Shown piece by piece: positions 8,679 through 17,867 of a DNA stretch of 43,291 nt; the stretch's first letter is position 1, and every line of letters starts with the position of its first letter. Below the pieces are notes generated by a model. That model was not told where the DNA came from. It made no database searches and saw only the letters and a program-made list of their open reading frames with translations. The position numbers and the translations under genes were made by a program. Origin of the DNA: Vagococcus silagei (GTDB taxonomy: Bacteria > Bacillota > Bacilli > Lactobacillales > Vagococcaceae); the NCBI RefSeq assembly GCF_004795745.1, contig NZ_SDGV01000013.1:1-43291 (forward strand). Direction: 5' to 3'.

Positions 8679-10082
8679 TTACTGCTCGCTCCTAACCGCC
8701 TTCTTCACCACTTTGGTTTTCAGCATTCTTAATGCGTGTTCGGGGTATTTTTCTCCTAGTAATCCTAATGATGATAGGAGGTAGTCTTCGTCTAGCATGA
8801 GTGTTGGGTTTTGTGGTGAGAGTTCTCTTGGTTTGGTTTGGAGGGCTTCTTTTAAGAGTGTTGCTGGGTCTTCGCTGTGTACGAGGACGCCTCCTGTTCC
8901 AATGAGATATTTAATTGTTCTCAAATCTTTTCCTGTTTGAAAATAGAGATTATGGTTTGGTCTTTGTTCAACACGTAAGTGTCCAACGTGACGTCGCATT
9001 GCGTTTGCAATCGCTAGTTTTGCGATTGTGTAGTCAAATTCACGATCCTCAGCTTTTTTAGGAATAAATTCTGTGTTTTTTTCACGAAAAGCGCAAGCAT
9101 CAAAAATGTCTTGGTCGCTTAAAAGAGGTAAGAAATTTTTGAAGGCGTTAACTCCGGTTGTTTCTAAGACACTCTTAGCCGAGTAACGCATGCCAAGATC
9201 ACCTTCGACAGTTCGTTTTAAGAAAGGTTCTTGTAATCCTTCATAGACGACTTCTTGTAGTCCGGAGATATTATGCGCTACGGAATGGATATCAGTTGTT
9301 GCCCCACCAACATCGACAACACTTAAGGTACCAATTCCCGCTTGTTTTTCTGTTCCAACTGAAAGCAGATTGGCTGCGGAAAGAACTGCTGAAGGTGTTG
9401 GAATAATTGGCTGGTCAGTTAATTTGACGATTTCGCCAAAGCCTTTGGCATAAATAATTTTTTCGAAAAATATTTTACGTAAAAGTTTTCTCGTTTTATC
9501 GGGATTTAGGACATTTAATTTTGGCATAACATTATCTGAAGTGAAGAAATTACCACGAGATGTTAATATTTCTTCTACTTGATTTTGAATCTGCTCGTTT
9601 CCAGCAATTAAGATTGGAATCTCAGGTGAAGTATGAGCCAATTTGGTAGCACTCTCTACGATGAAATCGCGATTACCACCGTTTGTTCCTCCTGTTAAAA
9701 GGATGATATCTGGTTTGTCATTATTTATTTCTTCTATATTATCATCAGTTAATGTGTAAGAGAAAGTTTTCATGATTCGAGTTCCAGCTCCGAGAGCGAC
9801 ACGCTTCGCCGCATCCGTTGTTAAACTATCAGTTAAGCCAATGGCGATCATTTTGAAGCCACCAAAAGCTGAGGAACAAATCAAAACTTCTGCTTCTTCG
9901 ATTACATCACGATTTGAAAATTGTAGTAAATCGTTTTTCAATTGAAGAAAACTATTCATTAAATTAGATGTTACGGTTGTTTTTGTTTTTGTAGTTGCGA
10001 TTATTTCTTCTTGGTCTAAATTGATTAAGGTTGCTTTTGTGTCTGTGCTTCCGAAATCGATTAATAAAACATGGTGTGCCAT
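8679..10082 (-). CDS. MutL/GlmL-family protein (glutamate mutase L homologue)
   Basis: The 467-residue protein belongs to the MutL family of ASKHA-fold ATPases, whose members are encoded next to adenosylcobalamin-dependent amino-acid mutases, such as GlmL of glutamate mutase, and are thought to support or reactivate them. Visible motifs are the N-terminal phosphate loop LLIDFGSTDTKATLI, the central LLTGGTNGG and the second phosphate loop VVDVGGATTDIHS. Length matches GlmL (about 460). The start at 10082 follows a GGGGGAG-type site (complement of 10091-10097). No mutase subunit (GlmE/GlmS) is in the window, so the substrate is unknown. Its place inside a histidine-to-glutamate island suggests a link to glutamate handling, but that is only context. 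It faces away from ftcD across a 761-bp gap rich in TTTTGAC repeats. Confidence 0.8.
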   Translation of the reverse strand: MAHHVLLIDFGSTDTKATLINLDQEEIIATTKTKTTVTSNLMNSFLQLKNDLLQFSNRDVIEEAEVLICSSAFGGFKMIAIGLTDSLTTDAAKRVALGAGTRIMKTFSYTLTDDNIEEINNDKPDIILLTGGTNGGNRDFIVESATKLAHTSPEIPILIAGNEQIQNQVEEILTSRGNFFTSDNVMPKLNVLNPDKTRKLLRKIFFEKIIYAKGFGEIVKLTDQPIIPTPSAVLSAANLLSVGTEKQAGIGTLSVVDVGGATTDIHSVAHNISGLQEVVYEGLQEPFLKRTVEGDLGMRYSAKSVLETTGVNAFKNFLPLLSDQDIFDACAFREKNTEFIPKKAEDREFDYTIAKLAIANAMRRHVGHLRVEQRPNHNLYFQTGKDLRTIKYLIGTGGVLVHSEDPATLLKEALQTKPRELSPQNPTLMLDEDYLLSSLGLLGEKYPEHALRMLKTKVVKKAVRSEQ

Positions 10083-10136
10083 GATGGAACTCCCCCTTTA
10101 TAGCTTTAAACATTAAAATTTGATTAGAGTTTTTTC

Positions 10137-10174
10137 GTCAAAACGTCAAAACGATAATCTAAAAGACGTCAAAT
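10137..10174 (-). promoter_or_regulatory. Cluster of TTTGAC repeats upstream of the MutL-family gene
   Basis: On the minus strand there is ATTTGAC (10174-10168) and then two TTTTGAC copies (10151-10145 and 10143-10137), the last two 8 bp apart. They match the repeats at the hutI and hutU promoters. A weak TAATCA lies 10 bp after the last copy. A further TTTTGAC (minus strand, 10417-10411) and ATTTGAC (plus strand, 10454-10460) lie deeper in the gap. Confidence 0.4.
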
Positions 10175-10373
10175 TTGTATAATTCCTCACAAAAAATTCG
10201 ATAATCTGGTTTTAAAAGTTATGTGAATCTTGTTAAAAGCACAATTTATTTCGGAGTGTAAAAGGTATCGAAATACCTTTAAACTAATGTATTATTGGCG
10301 TTAAAGTGTAAAATAGTCAGTACGAACTTTATTATAGCTCAGGTGAGTCTAAAAAAAGTCTAAACAGGATAAT

Positions 10374-10387
10374 TGATAACGGTTTCA
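10374..10387 (+). promoter_or_regulatory. cre-like site (CcpA)
   Basis: TGATAACGGTTTCA fits the catabolite-responsive element pattern (TGNNANCGNTNNCA type). It implies carbon catabolite control of the downstream hut operon. Confidence 0.45.
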
Positions 10388-10424
10388 ATGTAGAGAATGT
10401 CGATTAAAAAGTCAAAAATATACG

Positions 10425-10452
10425 TGTAAACGTTGGTATATAAGCGTTTACA
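10425..10452 (+). promoter_or_regulatory. Second cre-like site inside an inverted repeat
   Basis: TATAAGCGTTTACA (10439-10452) differs from the cre consensus at one position. Its half CGTTTACA pairs perfectly with TGTAAACG at 10425-10432 across 12 bp. A candidate promoter follows directly: TTGACT (10456-10461), 17 bp, then a weak TACTTT (10479-10484). CcpA bound here would sit just upstream of the -35. Confidence 0.45.
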
Positions 10453-10789
10453 ATAATTTGACTTATAAGCACCAGAATGGTACTTTTAGGTCAGTCAGAT
10501 TGAGTTATTGAAAGAAATAGTTTTTATGAGTTGAATCAAGTATTATTCGTGATTTAGCTTAATAACTTGCTAAAGGAGAGTGAATTCAACAAAAACATCT
10601 TTTAAAAGGAAACAAAAGTCGTGATAGTCGTAAATTTATTCGGGGCGAACGGAAAAACTGGAGATGAAGATTGTTTTTTATAATAGAGCAATTTCCTAAG
10701 GTGTTTTAGGACAACAAGTGAAAAGACGTTGTATTTCTTTGTGGATGTTGAGTCATTTTATGGCAAGATCAAAGTTTTATCTAATAGTA

Positions 10790-10817
10790 TTTGATTCAAT
10801 GAATAAAGTATTATATT
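10790..10817 (+). promoter_or_regulatory. Candidate ftcD-proximal promoter
   Basis: TTTGAT (10790-10795) and TATATT (10812-10817) are 16 bp apart, about 27 bp before the ftcD start. The match is fair, and upstream promoters in the gap may be the main ones. Confidence 0.3.
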
Positions 10818-10843
10818 TTTTTTAATTGAAAGGAAGGAATTAA

Positions 10844-11743
10844 ATGGCAAAATTAGTAGAATGTATCCCAAACTTTAGTGAAGGTAGAGATGAAAAAATC
10901 ATCAATGGTTTAGTAGAAACTGCAAAAAGCGTTAGCGGTGTTACACTTTTAGATCATTCATCAGATGCAAGTCATAACCGTAGTGTTTTCACCTTAGTGG
11001 GAGACGAAGAGGGAATTCAAGAAGCAGCATTTAGATTAGTAAAATTTGCAAGTGAAAATATTGATATGACAAAACATACCGGAGAACATCCTCGTATGGG
11101 CGCAACTGACGTTGTTCCTTTTGTACCAATTAAAGATATTACAGCAGAAGAATGTGTTGAAATTTCTAAAAAAGTTGCAAAACGTATTAATGATGAATTA
11201 AATATTCCTATCTTCTTATATGAAGACTCAGCACAAAAACCTGATCGTAAAAACTTAGCTCGCGTAAGAAAAGGTCAATTCGAAGGCATGCCTGAAAAAT
11301 TAAAAGAAGAAGATTGGGCTCCTGACTTTGGTGAAAGAGCAATTCATCCAACAGCTGGTATTACTGCAGTTGGCGCTAGAATGCCATTAGTTGCTTTTAA
11401 CGTAAACTTAGATACATCAGATATTACAATTGCAAATAACATTGCTAAAATTATCCGTGCTTCTGGTGGCGGTTTCAAATATTGTAAAGGAATTGGCGTA
11501 ATGTTAGAAGATCGTAACATTGCTCAAGTTTCTATGAACATGGTTAACTTTGAAGGAACTCCACTTTACCGTGCATTTGAAACAATTCGTTTCGAAGCTA
11601 AACGTTACGGCGTTAACATTATCGGTAGTGAAGTAATTGGTTTAACTCCAGCTAAAGCGTTAGTTGACGTGGCTGAATACTACCTACAAATTGAAGATTT
11701 CGATTATGGTAAACAAGTATTAGAAAACCACTTATTAAACTAA
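10844..11743 (+). CDS. ftcD: Glutamate formimidoyltransferase
   Basis: The enzyme moves the formimino group from N-formimino-L-glutamate to tetrahydrofolate, giving glutamate and 5-formimino-THF. The 299-residue protein is the transferase half of the bifunctional animal enzyme, here stand-alone. Family features are the N-terminal ECIPNFSEGRD, the HTGEHPRMGATDVVPF segment with the catalytic histidine, and EDRNIAQVSMNMVNFE. AAGGAAGG precedes the ATG. It is the first gene of a same-strand run ftcD-fchA-fhs-hutD-permease-hutH. No hutG or hutF is present, so the folate route is the only way visible here from formiminoglutamate to glutamate. Confidence 0.95.
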   Translation: MAKLVECIPNFSEGRDEKIINGLVETAKSVSGVTLLDHSSDASHNRSVFTLVGDEEGIQEAAFRLVKFASENIDMTKHTGEHPRMGATDVVPFVPIKDITAEECVEISKKVAKRINDELNIPIFLYEDSAQKPDRKNLARVRKGQFEGMPEKLKEEDWAPDFGERAIHPTAGITAVGARMPLVAFNVNLDTSDITIANNIAKIIRASGGGFKYCKGIGVMLEDRNIAQVSMNMVNFEGTPLYRAFETIRFEAKRYGVNIIGSEVIGLTPAKALVDVAEYYLQIEDFDYGKQVLENHLLN

Positions 11744-11768
11744 TAACTTTAAAGGAGATTAACATACA

Positions 11769-12395
11769 ATGAAATTAGTTGATTTAAAAGTTCATGAATT
11801 TATGACAGTTTTAGGCTCAGACGAACCAGCTCCAGGTGGCGGTTCGGCAGCAGCATTATCAGCAACAATGGGTATTTCTTTAGTAAAAATGGTTTCTGAA
11901 TTAACAAAAGGTAAGAAAAAATATGCTGAGTTTGAAACTTTAACAGATGAAATTATGTCTGAAGCAATTCGTTTACAAGACGAATTACTTGAATCAATCG
12001 ATAAAGATACGGAAGCATTTAATGAAGTATCAGCAGTTTTCTCAATGCCAAAAGAAACTGATGCAGATAAAGCAGCGCGTCGTGAAGCAATGCAAACTGC
12101 ATTACAAGGTGCAGCTAAATCACCATTTAATATGATGGTTCTAATGGTTGCCGCGCTTAAAGTAACTGAAAAAGGAGTTGGCAAATCAAACGCTAACGCT
12201 GCAAGTGACTTAGGTGTTGCTGCATTAAACCTTAAAGCAGGCCTTCAGGGAGCATGGTTAAACGTATTAATTAACTTATCAAGTATTAAAGACGAAGCAT
12301 TTGTGAAAACATATCGCGAAAAAGGCGAAGCTTTATTAGAAGAAGGTTGCCAAATCGCAGATCGTGTTTACGTAGAAATTTTAAAACAAGTTTAA
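11769..12395 (+). CDS. fchA: Formimidoyltetrahydrofolate cyclodeaminase
   Basis: The enzyme converts 5-formimino-THF to 5,10-methenyl-THF and ammonia, taking the product of FtcD. It is a small all-helical protein of 208 residues with the family motif PAPGGGSAAALSA near residue 21 and the KSNANAASDLGVAA segment. It lies 25 bp after ftcD with an AAAGGAGA ribosome binding site. In animals these two activities are one polypeptide; here they are adjacent separate genes, as in streptococci and clostridia. Confidence 0.94.
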   Translation: MKLVDLKVHEFMTVLGSDEPAPGGGSAAALSATMGISLVKMVSELTKGKKKYAEFETLTDEIMSEAIRLQDELLESIDKDTEAFNEVSAVFSMPKETDADKAARREAMQTALQGAAKSPFNMMVLMVAALKVTEKGVGKSNANAASDLGVAALNLKAGLQGAWLNVLINLSSIKDEAFVKTYREKGEALLEEGCQIADRVYVEILKQV

Positions 12396-12430
12396 TATAT
12401 CCCTAAATCTAGAAAGGAAGTTTTACATAC

Positions 12431-14107
12431 ATGGCACATTTATCAGATATCGAAATTGCAAATCAAGTTGAAATGAAACCTATTACAGAGGTTGCAAAAA
12501 CTTTAAACTTAACAGAAGATGATTTAACACTATATGGTAAATACAAAGCAAAATTAGATGTTAACGAACTTGTTAAGATGAAAGACGAAGAAGACGGAAA
12601 ATTAATTTTAGTAACTGCAATTACGCCAACACCAGCTGGCGAAGGAAAAACAACTGTTTCAGTTGGTTTAGCAGATGGATTAAGCCGTATTGGTAAAAAA
12701 TCAATGATCGCTTTGCGTGAACCATCATTAGGACCAGTATTTGGTGTTAAAGGTGGAGCTGCTGGTGGTGGACATGCACAAGTTGTCCCAATGGAAGATA
12801 TTAACTTACACTTTACTGGTGACTTCCATGCGATTGGCGCTGCTAACAATTTAGTTGCTGCTTTATTAGACAACCATATTCACCATGGTAATGCTTTACA
12901 AATTGATAGCCGTAAAATTACTTGGAAACGTGTTGTTGACATGAATGATCGTCAATTACGTCATATCGTAAACGGTTTACAAGGTCGCGTAAATGGTGTT
13001 CCCCGTGAAGATGGCTATGATATTACTGTAGCTTCTGAAATCATGGCTGTTTTATGTTTAGCTAATGATATCGTTGACTTAAAAGAAAAACTAAAAAAAA
13101 TGATCGTGGCGTATAGCTTCACTGGTGAACCAGTTACTGCTGGCGACTTGAAAGCTGAAGGAGCTTTAACTGCATTACTTAAAGATGCAATTCATCCAAA
13201 CATTGTTCAAACTTTAGAACATACACCAGCGATTATCCACGGTGGACCATTCGCAAATATCGCTCATGGTTGTAACAGTGTTATCGCAACAAAAATGTCA
13301 ATGAAATATGCTGACTATACAATCACTGAAGCAGGCTTCGGTGCAGACTTAGGAGCAGAAAAATTCATCGATATTAAATGTCGTTTATCAGGAGTTCGTC
13401 CAGATGCAGTTGTTTTAGTAGCAACAGTTCGTGCGCTTAAGATGCATGGTGGCGTACCAAAAACTGAATTAGGCGAAGAAAACGTTGAAGCAGTAAAAGC
13501 TGGTATCGTTAACTTAGAAAAACATTTAGATAACATTCAAAATGTTTATGGTTTACCAGTTGTTGTCGCAATTAATAAATTCCCATTAGATACAGATGCA
13601 GAAATCAAAGCTGTTGAAGATGCTGTTTCAGCACAAGGCGTTGATATCGTTTTAGCAGATGTATGGGCTAAAGGTGGCGAAGGTGCCGAAGAATTAGCTG
13701 AAAAAGTGGTTGAATTAGCAGATAAACCTAACAACTTTAGTTTTGTATATGATGAAGAAGATTCAATCGAAACAAAATTAAATAAAATTGTGCAAAAGGT
13801 TTATGGAGGTAAAGGTGTTGAATTAACTAAAGTAGCTCGTCGTGAGTTACAAGAGTTAGAAAAACTTGGCTTTGGAAATTATCCAATCTGTATGGCAAAA
13901 ACACAATATTCATTCTCTGATGATGCAACATTAGTTGGTGCACCAAAAGACTTTACAGTTACAATCCGTAACTTAAAAGTTTCAGCAGGAGCTGGATTTA
14001 TCGTAGCGTTAACAGGTGCTGTAATGACAATGCCTGGTTTACCTAAATCACCTGCATCAGAAAGAATTGATGTTGATGCTGAAGGAAACATTTCAGGATT
14101 ATTCTAA
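12431..14107 (+). CDS. fhs: Formate--tetrahydrofolate ligase
   Basis: Fhs interconverts formate plus THF plus ATP with 10-formyl-THF plus ADP plus phosphate. The 558-residue protein is of family length, with the P-loop TPAGEGKTT at about residues 67-75 and the conserved [19 protein letters not shown] stretch. Between a cyclodeaminase and hutD it most likely works in the ATP-forming direction: methenyl-THF from FchA is hydrolysed to 10-formyl-THF (by FolD, not in this window), then released as formate. That would give one ATP per histidine and regenerate THF. It may be a second, dedicated copy next to a housekeeping one elsewhere. Confidence 0.95.
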   Translation: MAHLSDIEIANQVEMKPITEVAKTLNLTEDDLTLYGKYKAKLDVNELVKMKDEEDGKLILVTAITPTPAGEGKTTVSVGLADGLSRIGKKSMIALREPSLGPVFGVKGGAAGGGHAQVVPMEDINLHFTGDFHAIGAANNLVAALLDNHIHHGNALQIDSRKITWKRVVDMNDRQLRHIVNGLQGRVNGVPREDGYDITVASEIMAVLCLANDIVDLKEKLKKMIVAYSFTGEPVTAGDLKAEGALTALLKDAIHPNIVQTLEHTPAIIHGGPFANIAHGCNSVIATKMSMKYADYTITEAGFGADLGAEKFIDIKCRLSGVRPDAVVLVATVRALKMHGGVPKTELGEENVEAVKAGIVNLEKHLDNIQNVYGLPVVVAINKFPLDTDAEIKAVEDAVSAQGVDIVLADVWAKGGEGAEELAEKVVELADKPNNFSFVYDEEDSIETKLNKIVQKVYGGKGVELTKVARRELQELEKLGFGNYPICMAKTQYSFSDDATLVGAPKDFTVTIRNLKVSAGAGFIVALTGAVMTMPGLPKSPASERIDVDAEGNISGLF

Positions 14108-14108
14108 A

Positions 14109-14699
14109 ATGAAGATTCGTGTCCTAGCGAAAGAAGAGTTGAAAATTTCTCAATGGAGTGGAGGAGAGACAAGACAAGTCTTTCTCTCTCCCGCCCATGG
14201 GGTTTATGAAATTGGAAAATTTGATTATCGGTTATCTTCAGCAACGGTTGAGTTAAAAGAGTCAATTTTCTCTGAACTCACTGACTATCATCGGTTGATC
14301 ATGTCCCTCGACAATGAAATACGCTTAAAACATGAAAGTCCAGAAGGTATTCAAGAATTGACATTACCGCCATTTCAGGCACATGCCTTTTCAGGAGATG
14401 ACCAAACAACATCGTACGGACAATGTACAGATTTTAATTTGATTTATAAGCCAATGTATAAAGGTAGTATGAAAGCGCTTAACAAAGCCGAACAAGAGAC
14501 TTTGGATACAGGAGTAACGATTATCTACTGTTTAGCAGATGTCGCAATCGATCTTAAAAAAAATAAAGAGTTGATAAAAAGTTATCAGTTAGAAAAATAT
14601 AGTAGTCTTATTCTCGAGGATATGACTGATGAATATCAGTTAGAATTTAATTCTCAAGAAAGTTTTCAACCAATTGTCATTTGTTCAAAGATTCAATAA
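14109..14699 (+). CDS. hutD: HutD family protein
   Basis: This 196-residue cupin-type protein is a small conserved companion of hut operons without a proven enzymatic function. Recognisable family parts are the N-terminal WSGGETRQVFLSP, the FDYRLSSATVE strand and FSGDDQTTSYGQCTDFNLIYK. The ATG begins one base after the fhs stop, and only a weak AGGATT is in front, so translation is probably coupled to fhs. An in-frame ATG at 14067 lies inside fhs and is not needed. Pseudomonas work suggests HutD limits hut expression; whether that holds here is unknown. Confidence 0.85.
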   Translation: MKIRVLAKEELKISQWSGGETRQVFLSPAHGVYEIGKFDYRLSSATVELKESIFSELTDYHRLIMSLDNEIRLKHESPEGIQELTLPPFQAHAFSGDDQTTSYGQCTDFNLIYKPMYKGSMKALNKAEQETLDTGVTIIYCLADVAIDLKKNKELIKSYQLEKYSSLILEDMTDEYQLEFNSQESFQPIVICSKIQ

Positions 14700-14754
14700 A
14701 AAATAGGTATAGACTAAATAGTAGTGTGCCGGGAATCGAGAGAGGATAAGAATA

Positions 14755-16101
14755 ATGGAAACTAAAAACACAGCGGAAGATGTTCGCGTAGAAGAAATGG
14801 ATGAATTAGAAAAATCTAAGTTTAGTCTGGGTGGAGCAACCCTTTACGGAATTAATGCCGTAATCGGATCAGGTATTTTCTTACTTCCAGCAACAATTTA
14901 TAAAGACTTAGGACCAGCTTCCCTTTTAGCAATGATTTTTGATGCCATATTAGTGTTATTATTAGCAGTATGTTTCGCGGAAGTTGCTTGTTACTTTGAC
15001 AAAAACGGAGGAGCTTTCCAATATTCTAAAGCTGCCTTTGGTGATGTTGTTGGATTTATTGTCGGTTTACTAGGTTGGTTTGTAACGATTATTGCATGGT
15101 CAGCAATGGCTGCTGGTTTTGCAAAACTGTTGATTATGGCATTTCCTGCATTGGAAGGTCAAAATAAGTTCATTAGTATCGCTTTAGTTATTTTACTATC
15201 TATTATTAATAGTACTGGTCTTAAAACGTCAAAAATCTTTACAATCACAATTACTGTTGCTAAATTAATCCCAATTATCGCATTTGTATTTATCGGTATC
15301 TTCTTTATCAAAGGTGGATTTGATAAAGGTAACTTTACACCATTCCTACAATTACAACCAGGAATGACAGTTTCAAAAGCCGTAGGTGCTACGTCACTTA
15401 CAATTTTCTACGCATTTATCGGATTCGAAGCTTTACCAGTTGTTGCTGGTGAAATGCGTGATGCTAAGAAAAACGTTCCAAAAGCAATTGTTGGTTCAAT
15501 TAGTATCGTGTCAATCCTTTACTTCATGATTATTGCTGGTACAATTGCAATGTTAGGTACTGGTATTTTACAAAGTGGTGCACCAGTTCAAGACGCATTT
15601 AAAGAAATGGTTGGACCTGTAGGTAGCTGGATAATCTCAATTGGTGCCTTAATTTCAATTTTAGGCTTAAACGTTGGAGATTCAATGATGATTCCTCGTT
15701 ACGGTGCATCAATTGCTGATGAAGGTTTATTACCTGCACCAGTTGCTAAAAAGAATGGTAAAAATGCACCAATTATCGCAATCATCATCTCAGCAATCTT
15801 AACTTGTGGCTTGTTAGCATGGGGCGAATTTGAACAATTAGCAGAACTTTCTGTAGTGTTCCGTTTCATCCAATACATCCCAACAGCAGGTGCTGTAATT
15901 ATGTTACGTAAGAAAAATCCTGATATGAAGACTGCATTCCGTCTTCCGTTAGGTCCAGTAATTCCACTTCTAGCTATCTTAGTCAGTGGTTGGATGTTAA
16001 TCGTTGGAGCTTCTAAAGAAAGTTTAATCGCCGGAGGTATTGGTATTGTAGTAGCATTAGCATTCTACTTCATCTTTAACCGTGGTGCTAAAGAAGCTTA
16101 A
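14755..16101 (+). CDS. APC-family amino-acid permease, probably for histidine
   Basis: The 448-residue membrane transporter has about 12 predicted membrane segments. The APC-superfamily signature is GINAVIGSGIFLLPATIY in the first helix (about residues 27-44), followed by the FAEVACYFDKNGGAFQYSKAAFG loop and IGFEALPVVAGEMRDAKKNVPKAI in the middle. It lies between hutD and hutH, so the likely cargo is histidine; this is inferred from the operon, and urocanate is an alternative. A ribosome binding site (GAGAGGAT) lies just upstream. Confidence 0.88.
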   Translation: METKNTAEDVRVEEMDELEKSKFSLGGATLYGINAVIGSGIFLLPATIYKDLGPASLLAMIFDAILVLLLAVCFAEVACYFDKNGGAFQYSKAAFGDVVGFIVGLLGWFVTIIAWSAMAAGFAKLLIMAFPALEGQNKFISIALVILLSIINSTGLKTSKIFTITITVAKLIPIIAFVFIGIFFIKGGFDKGNFTPFLQLQPGMTVSKAVGATSLTIFYAFIGFEALPVVAGEMRDAKKNVPKAIVGSISIVSILYFMIIAGTIAMLGTGILQSGAPVQDAFKEMVGPVGSWIISIGALISILGLNVGDSMMIPRYGASIADEGLLPAPVAKKNGKNAPIIAIIISAILTCGLLAWGEFEQLAELSVVFRFIQYIPTAGAVIMLRKKNPDMKTAFRLPLGPVIPLLAILVSGWMLIVGASKESLIAGGIGIVVALAFYFIFNRGAKEA

Positions 16102-16160
16102 TTAATTAGAGTATTACATTATTAAAAACTTATGTATAAATTTTAGGAGGAATTAGAATT

Positions 16161-17702
16161 ATGACAAAAGAAATTATTTTAGATGGCGAAAGCTTAACAT
16201 TAGATCAAGTGATCGAAGTAGCAAGAAAAGGCGCTAAAGTATCAATTTCAGAAGGTGCAGTTGAAGCTGTTAATACTTCTCGTAAAATCATCGACGACAT
16301 CGTAGCAAGCAAAAAAGTAACTTACGGTGTTAACACTGGATTTGGTTCTTTAGTTAAAGTAAGTATTCCTCAAGAAGAAACTCGTCAACTACAAGAAAAC
16401 TTAATCCGTACTCACTCAAGCGGTTTCGGTGATCCATTAAAAGAAGATGAAGTTCGTGCGATTATGTTAATCCGTATCAACTCATTATTAAAAGGATATT
16501 CAGGTATTCGTCTATTAACAATCCAAACATTAATGGCTATGTTAAACAAAGGCGTTGTGCCACACATTCCTGAAAAAGGTTCTCTAGGCGCATCAGGCGA
16601 CTTAGCACCACTTGCTCACATGGTATTACCAATGTTAGGTTTAGGTAAAGCATTCTACAATGGTGAATTATTACCTGGTAAAGTTGCAATGGAAAAAGCT
16701 GGCGTGCCAGTAATCTTCCTAGAAGCTAAAGAAGGTTTAGCTTTAATCAATGGTACTACAGTTTTAACTGGTATCGGTGCTTTAGCAACATATGATGCAA
16801 TTGAATTATTAAAATTATCAGACATCATCGGTGCTTTATCATTAGAAGTACACAATGGTATCGTAAATGCGTTTGACGAAGATTTACATACTATCCGTCC
16901 TCAAAGTGGACAATTAGCTACAGCAAGAAATATCCGCCATCTAATCAAAGGAAGTACACTTACAACTCCAGCTACTGCTGAACGTGTACAAGATCCTTAC
17001 ACACTAAGATGTATGCCACAAATTCATGGTGCAAGTAAAGATACTGTCGCTTACGTACTTAAAAAAGTTGAAATTGAAATCAACTCTGTAACTGACAATC
17101 CAATCATTACTCGTCGTGGTGATGTTATCTCTGGTGGTAACTTCCACGGTGAACCAATGGCACAACCATTTGACTTCTTAGGAATTGGTGCATCAGAAAT
17201 TGGTAACGTATCTGAACGTCGTGTTGAACGTTTAGTAAACACTAACTTAAGTGGCTTACCATCATTCTTAGTTAAACACCCTGGTGTTAACTCTGGTTTC
17301 ATGATCACTCAATATGCTGCTGCATCATTAGCATCAGAAAACAAAATTTTAGCTCATCCAGCAAGTGTTGACTCAATCACTTCATGTGAAAACCAAGAAG
17401 ACTTTGTTTCTATGGGTACAACTGCAGCTCGTACTGCTCGTGACATCGTTGGAAACTCTCGTCGTATCTTAGCAACTGAATTAATGGCTGCTTGTCAAGG
17501 TATCGACTTCGTGAAAGACCGTGGACAACTAGGAGAAGGTACTCAAATCGCGTACGACTTCTTCCGTCAACACGTTAAATTCTTAGAGTTAGACAAAGAA
17601 ATCGAAATCTATGACGAATTAGAAAAAGCAACAGATGTATTAATCAAGGGCGACCTATTAAGAGCTGTTGAAGAAAAAATCGATTTAACAATCGAATTCT
17701 AA
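16161..17702 (+). CDS. hutH: Histidine ammonia-lyase (histidase)
   Basis: HutH starts the pathway by removing ammonia from L-histidine to form trans-urocanate. The 513-residue protein has the self-forming MIO prosthetic group triad A144-S145-G146 within GSLGASGDLAPLAHM, the NGTTVLT stretch, and the QDPYTLRC and EIEINSVTDNP segments of the lyase core. Its start follows an AGGAGGAATT site. It is the last gene of the operon although it acts first, and a clear terminator follows. Confidence 0.97.
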   Translation: MTKEIILDGESLTLDQVIEVARKGAKVSISEGAVEAVNTSRKIIDDIVASKKVTYGVNTGFGSLVKVSIPQEETRQLQENLIRTHSSGFGDPLKEDEVRAIMLIRINSLLKGYSGIRLLTIQTLMAMLNKGVVPHIPEKGSLGASGDLAPLAHMVLPMLGLGKAFYNGELLPGKVAMEKAGVPVIFLEAKEGLALINGTTVLTGIGALATYDAIELLKLSDIIGALSLEVHNGIVNAFDEDLHTIRPQSGQLATARNIRHLIKGSTLTTPATAERVQDPYTLRCMPQIHGASKDTVAYVLKKVEIEINSVTDNPIITRRGDVISGGNFHGEPMAQPFDFLGIGASEIGNVSERRVERLVNTNLSGLPSFLVKHPGVNSGFMITQYAAASLASENKILAHPASVDSITSCENQEDFVSMGTTAARTARDIVGNSRRILATELMAACQGIDFVKDRGQLGEGTQIAYDFFRQHVKFLELDKEIEIYDELEKATDVLIKGDLLRAVEEKIDLTIEF

Positions 17703-17715
17703 TCCTCTATATTTT

Positions 17716-17748
17716 AAAGACAGACTTTTTACAGGTCTGTCTTTTTTT
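17716..17748 (+). terminator. hut operon terminator
   Basis: AAAGACAGAC (17716-17725) pairs with GTCTGTCTTT (17735-17744), and a T-run follows. Confidence 0.9.
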
Positions 17749-17867
17749 GATAGTGAAAAATAGGTTTTTATGAAAATTTATTCATGAAAACTCAAATTTC
17801 TGTTTTACAATCGGTGATTTTTTAGCTAAAATGGGAGTAATTACTTTTTATCAAGGAGAGGGTTTAG

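Larger units (their letters stand above)
10083..10843. other. 761-bp regulatory gap between the MutL-family gene and ftcD
   Basis: I see no convincing gene here; the longest RBS-less reading stretches are about 20 codons. It holds TTTGAC-type repeats, a perfect 8-bp palindrome AAAGGTAT-cgaa-ATACCTTT (10261-10280), a repeated AGTGTAAAA (10255-10263 and 10305-10313), two cre-like sites and at least two candidate promoters for ftcD. The size and density of sites suggest that the ftcD-hutH operon is controlled mainly from this gap. Confidence 0.6.

Noticed and set aside
10570-10626. Short GTG-start leader peptide (14 codons) after AAAGGAGA in the ftcD gap
   Set aside because: The start is too close to the Shine-Dalgarno-like stretch, and the peptide has no His codons or stem-loops that would suggest attenuation.
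14067-14108. In-frame ATG at 14067 as an upstream start for hutD
   Set aside because: It lies inside the end of fhs and has no ribosome binding site. The ATG at 14109, one base after the fhs stop, gives the usual HutD N-terminus.
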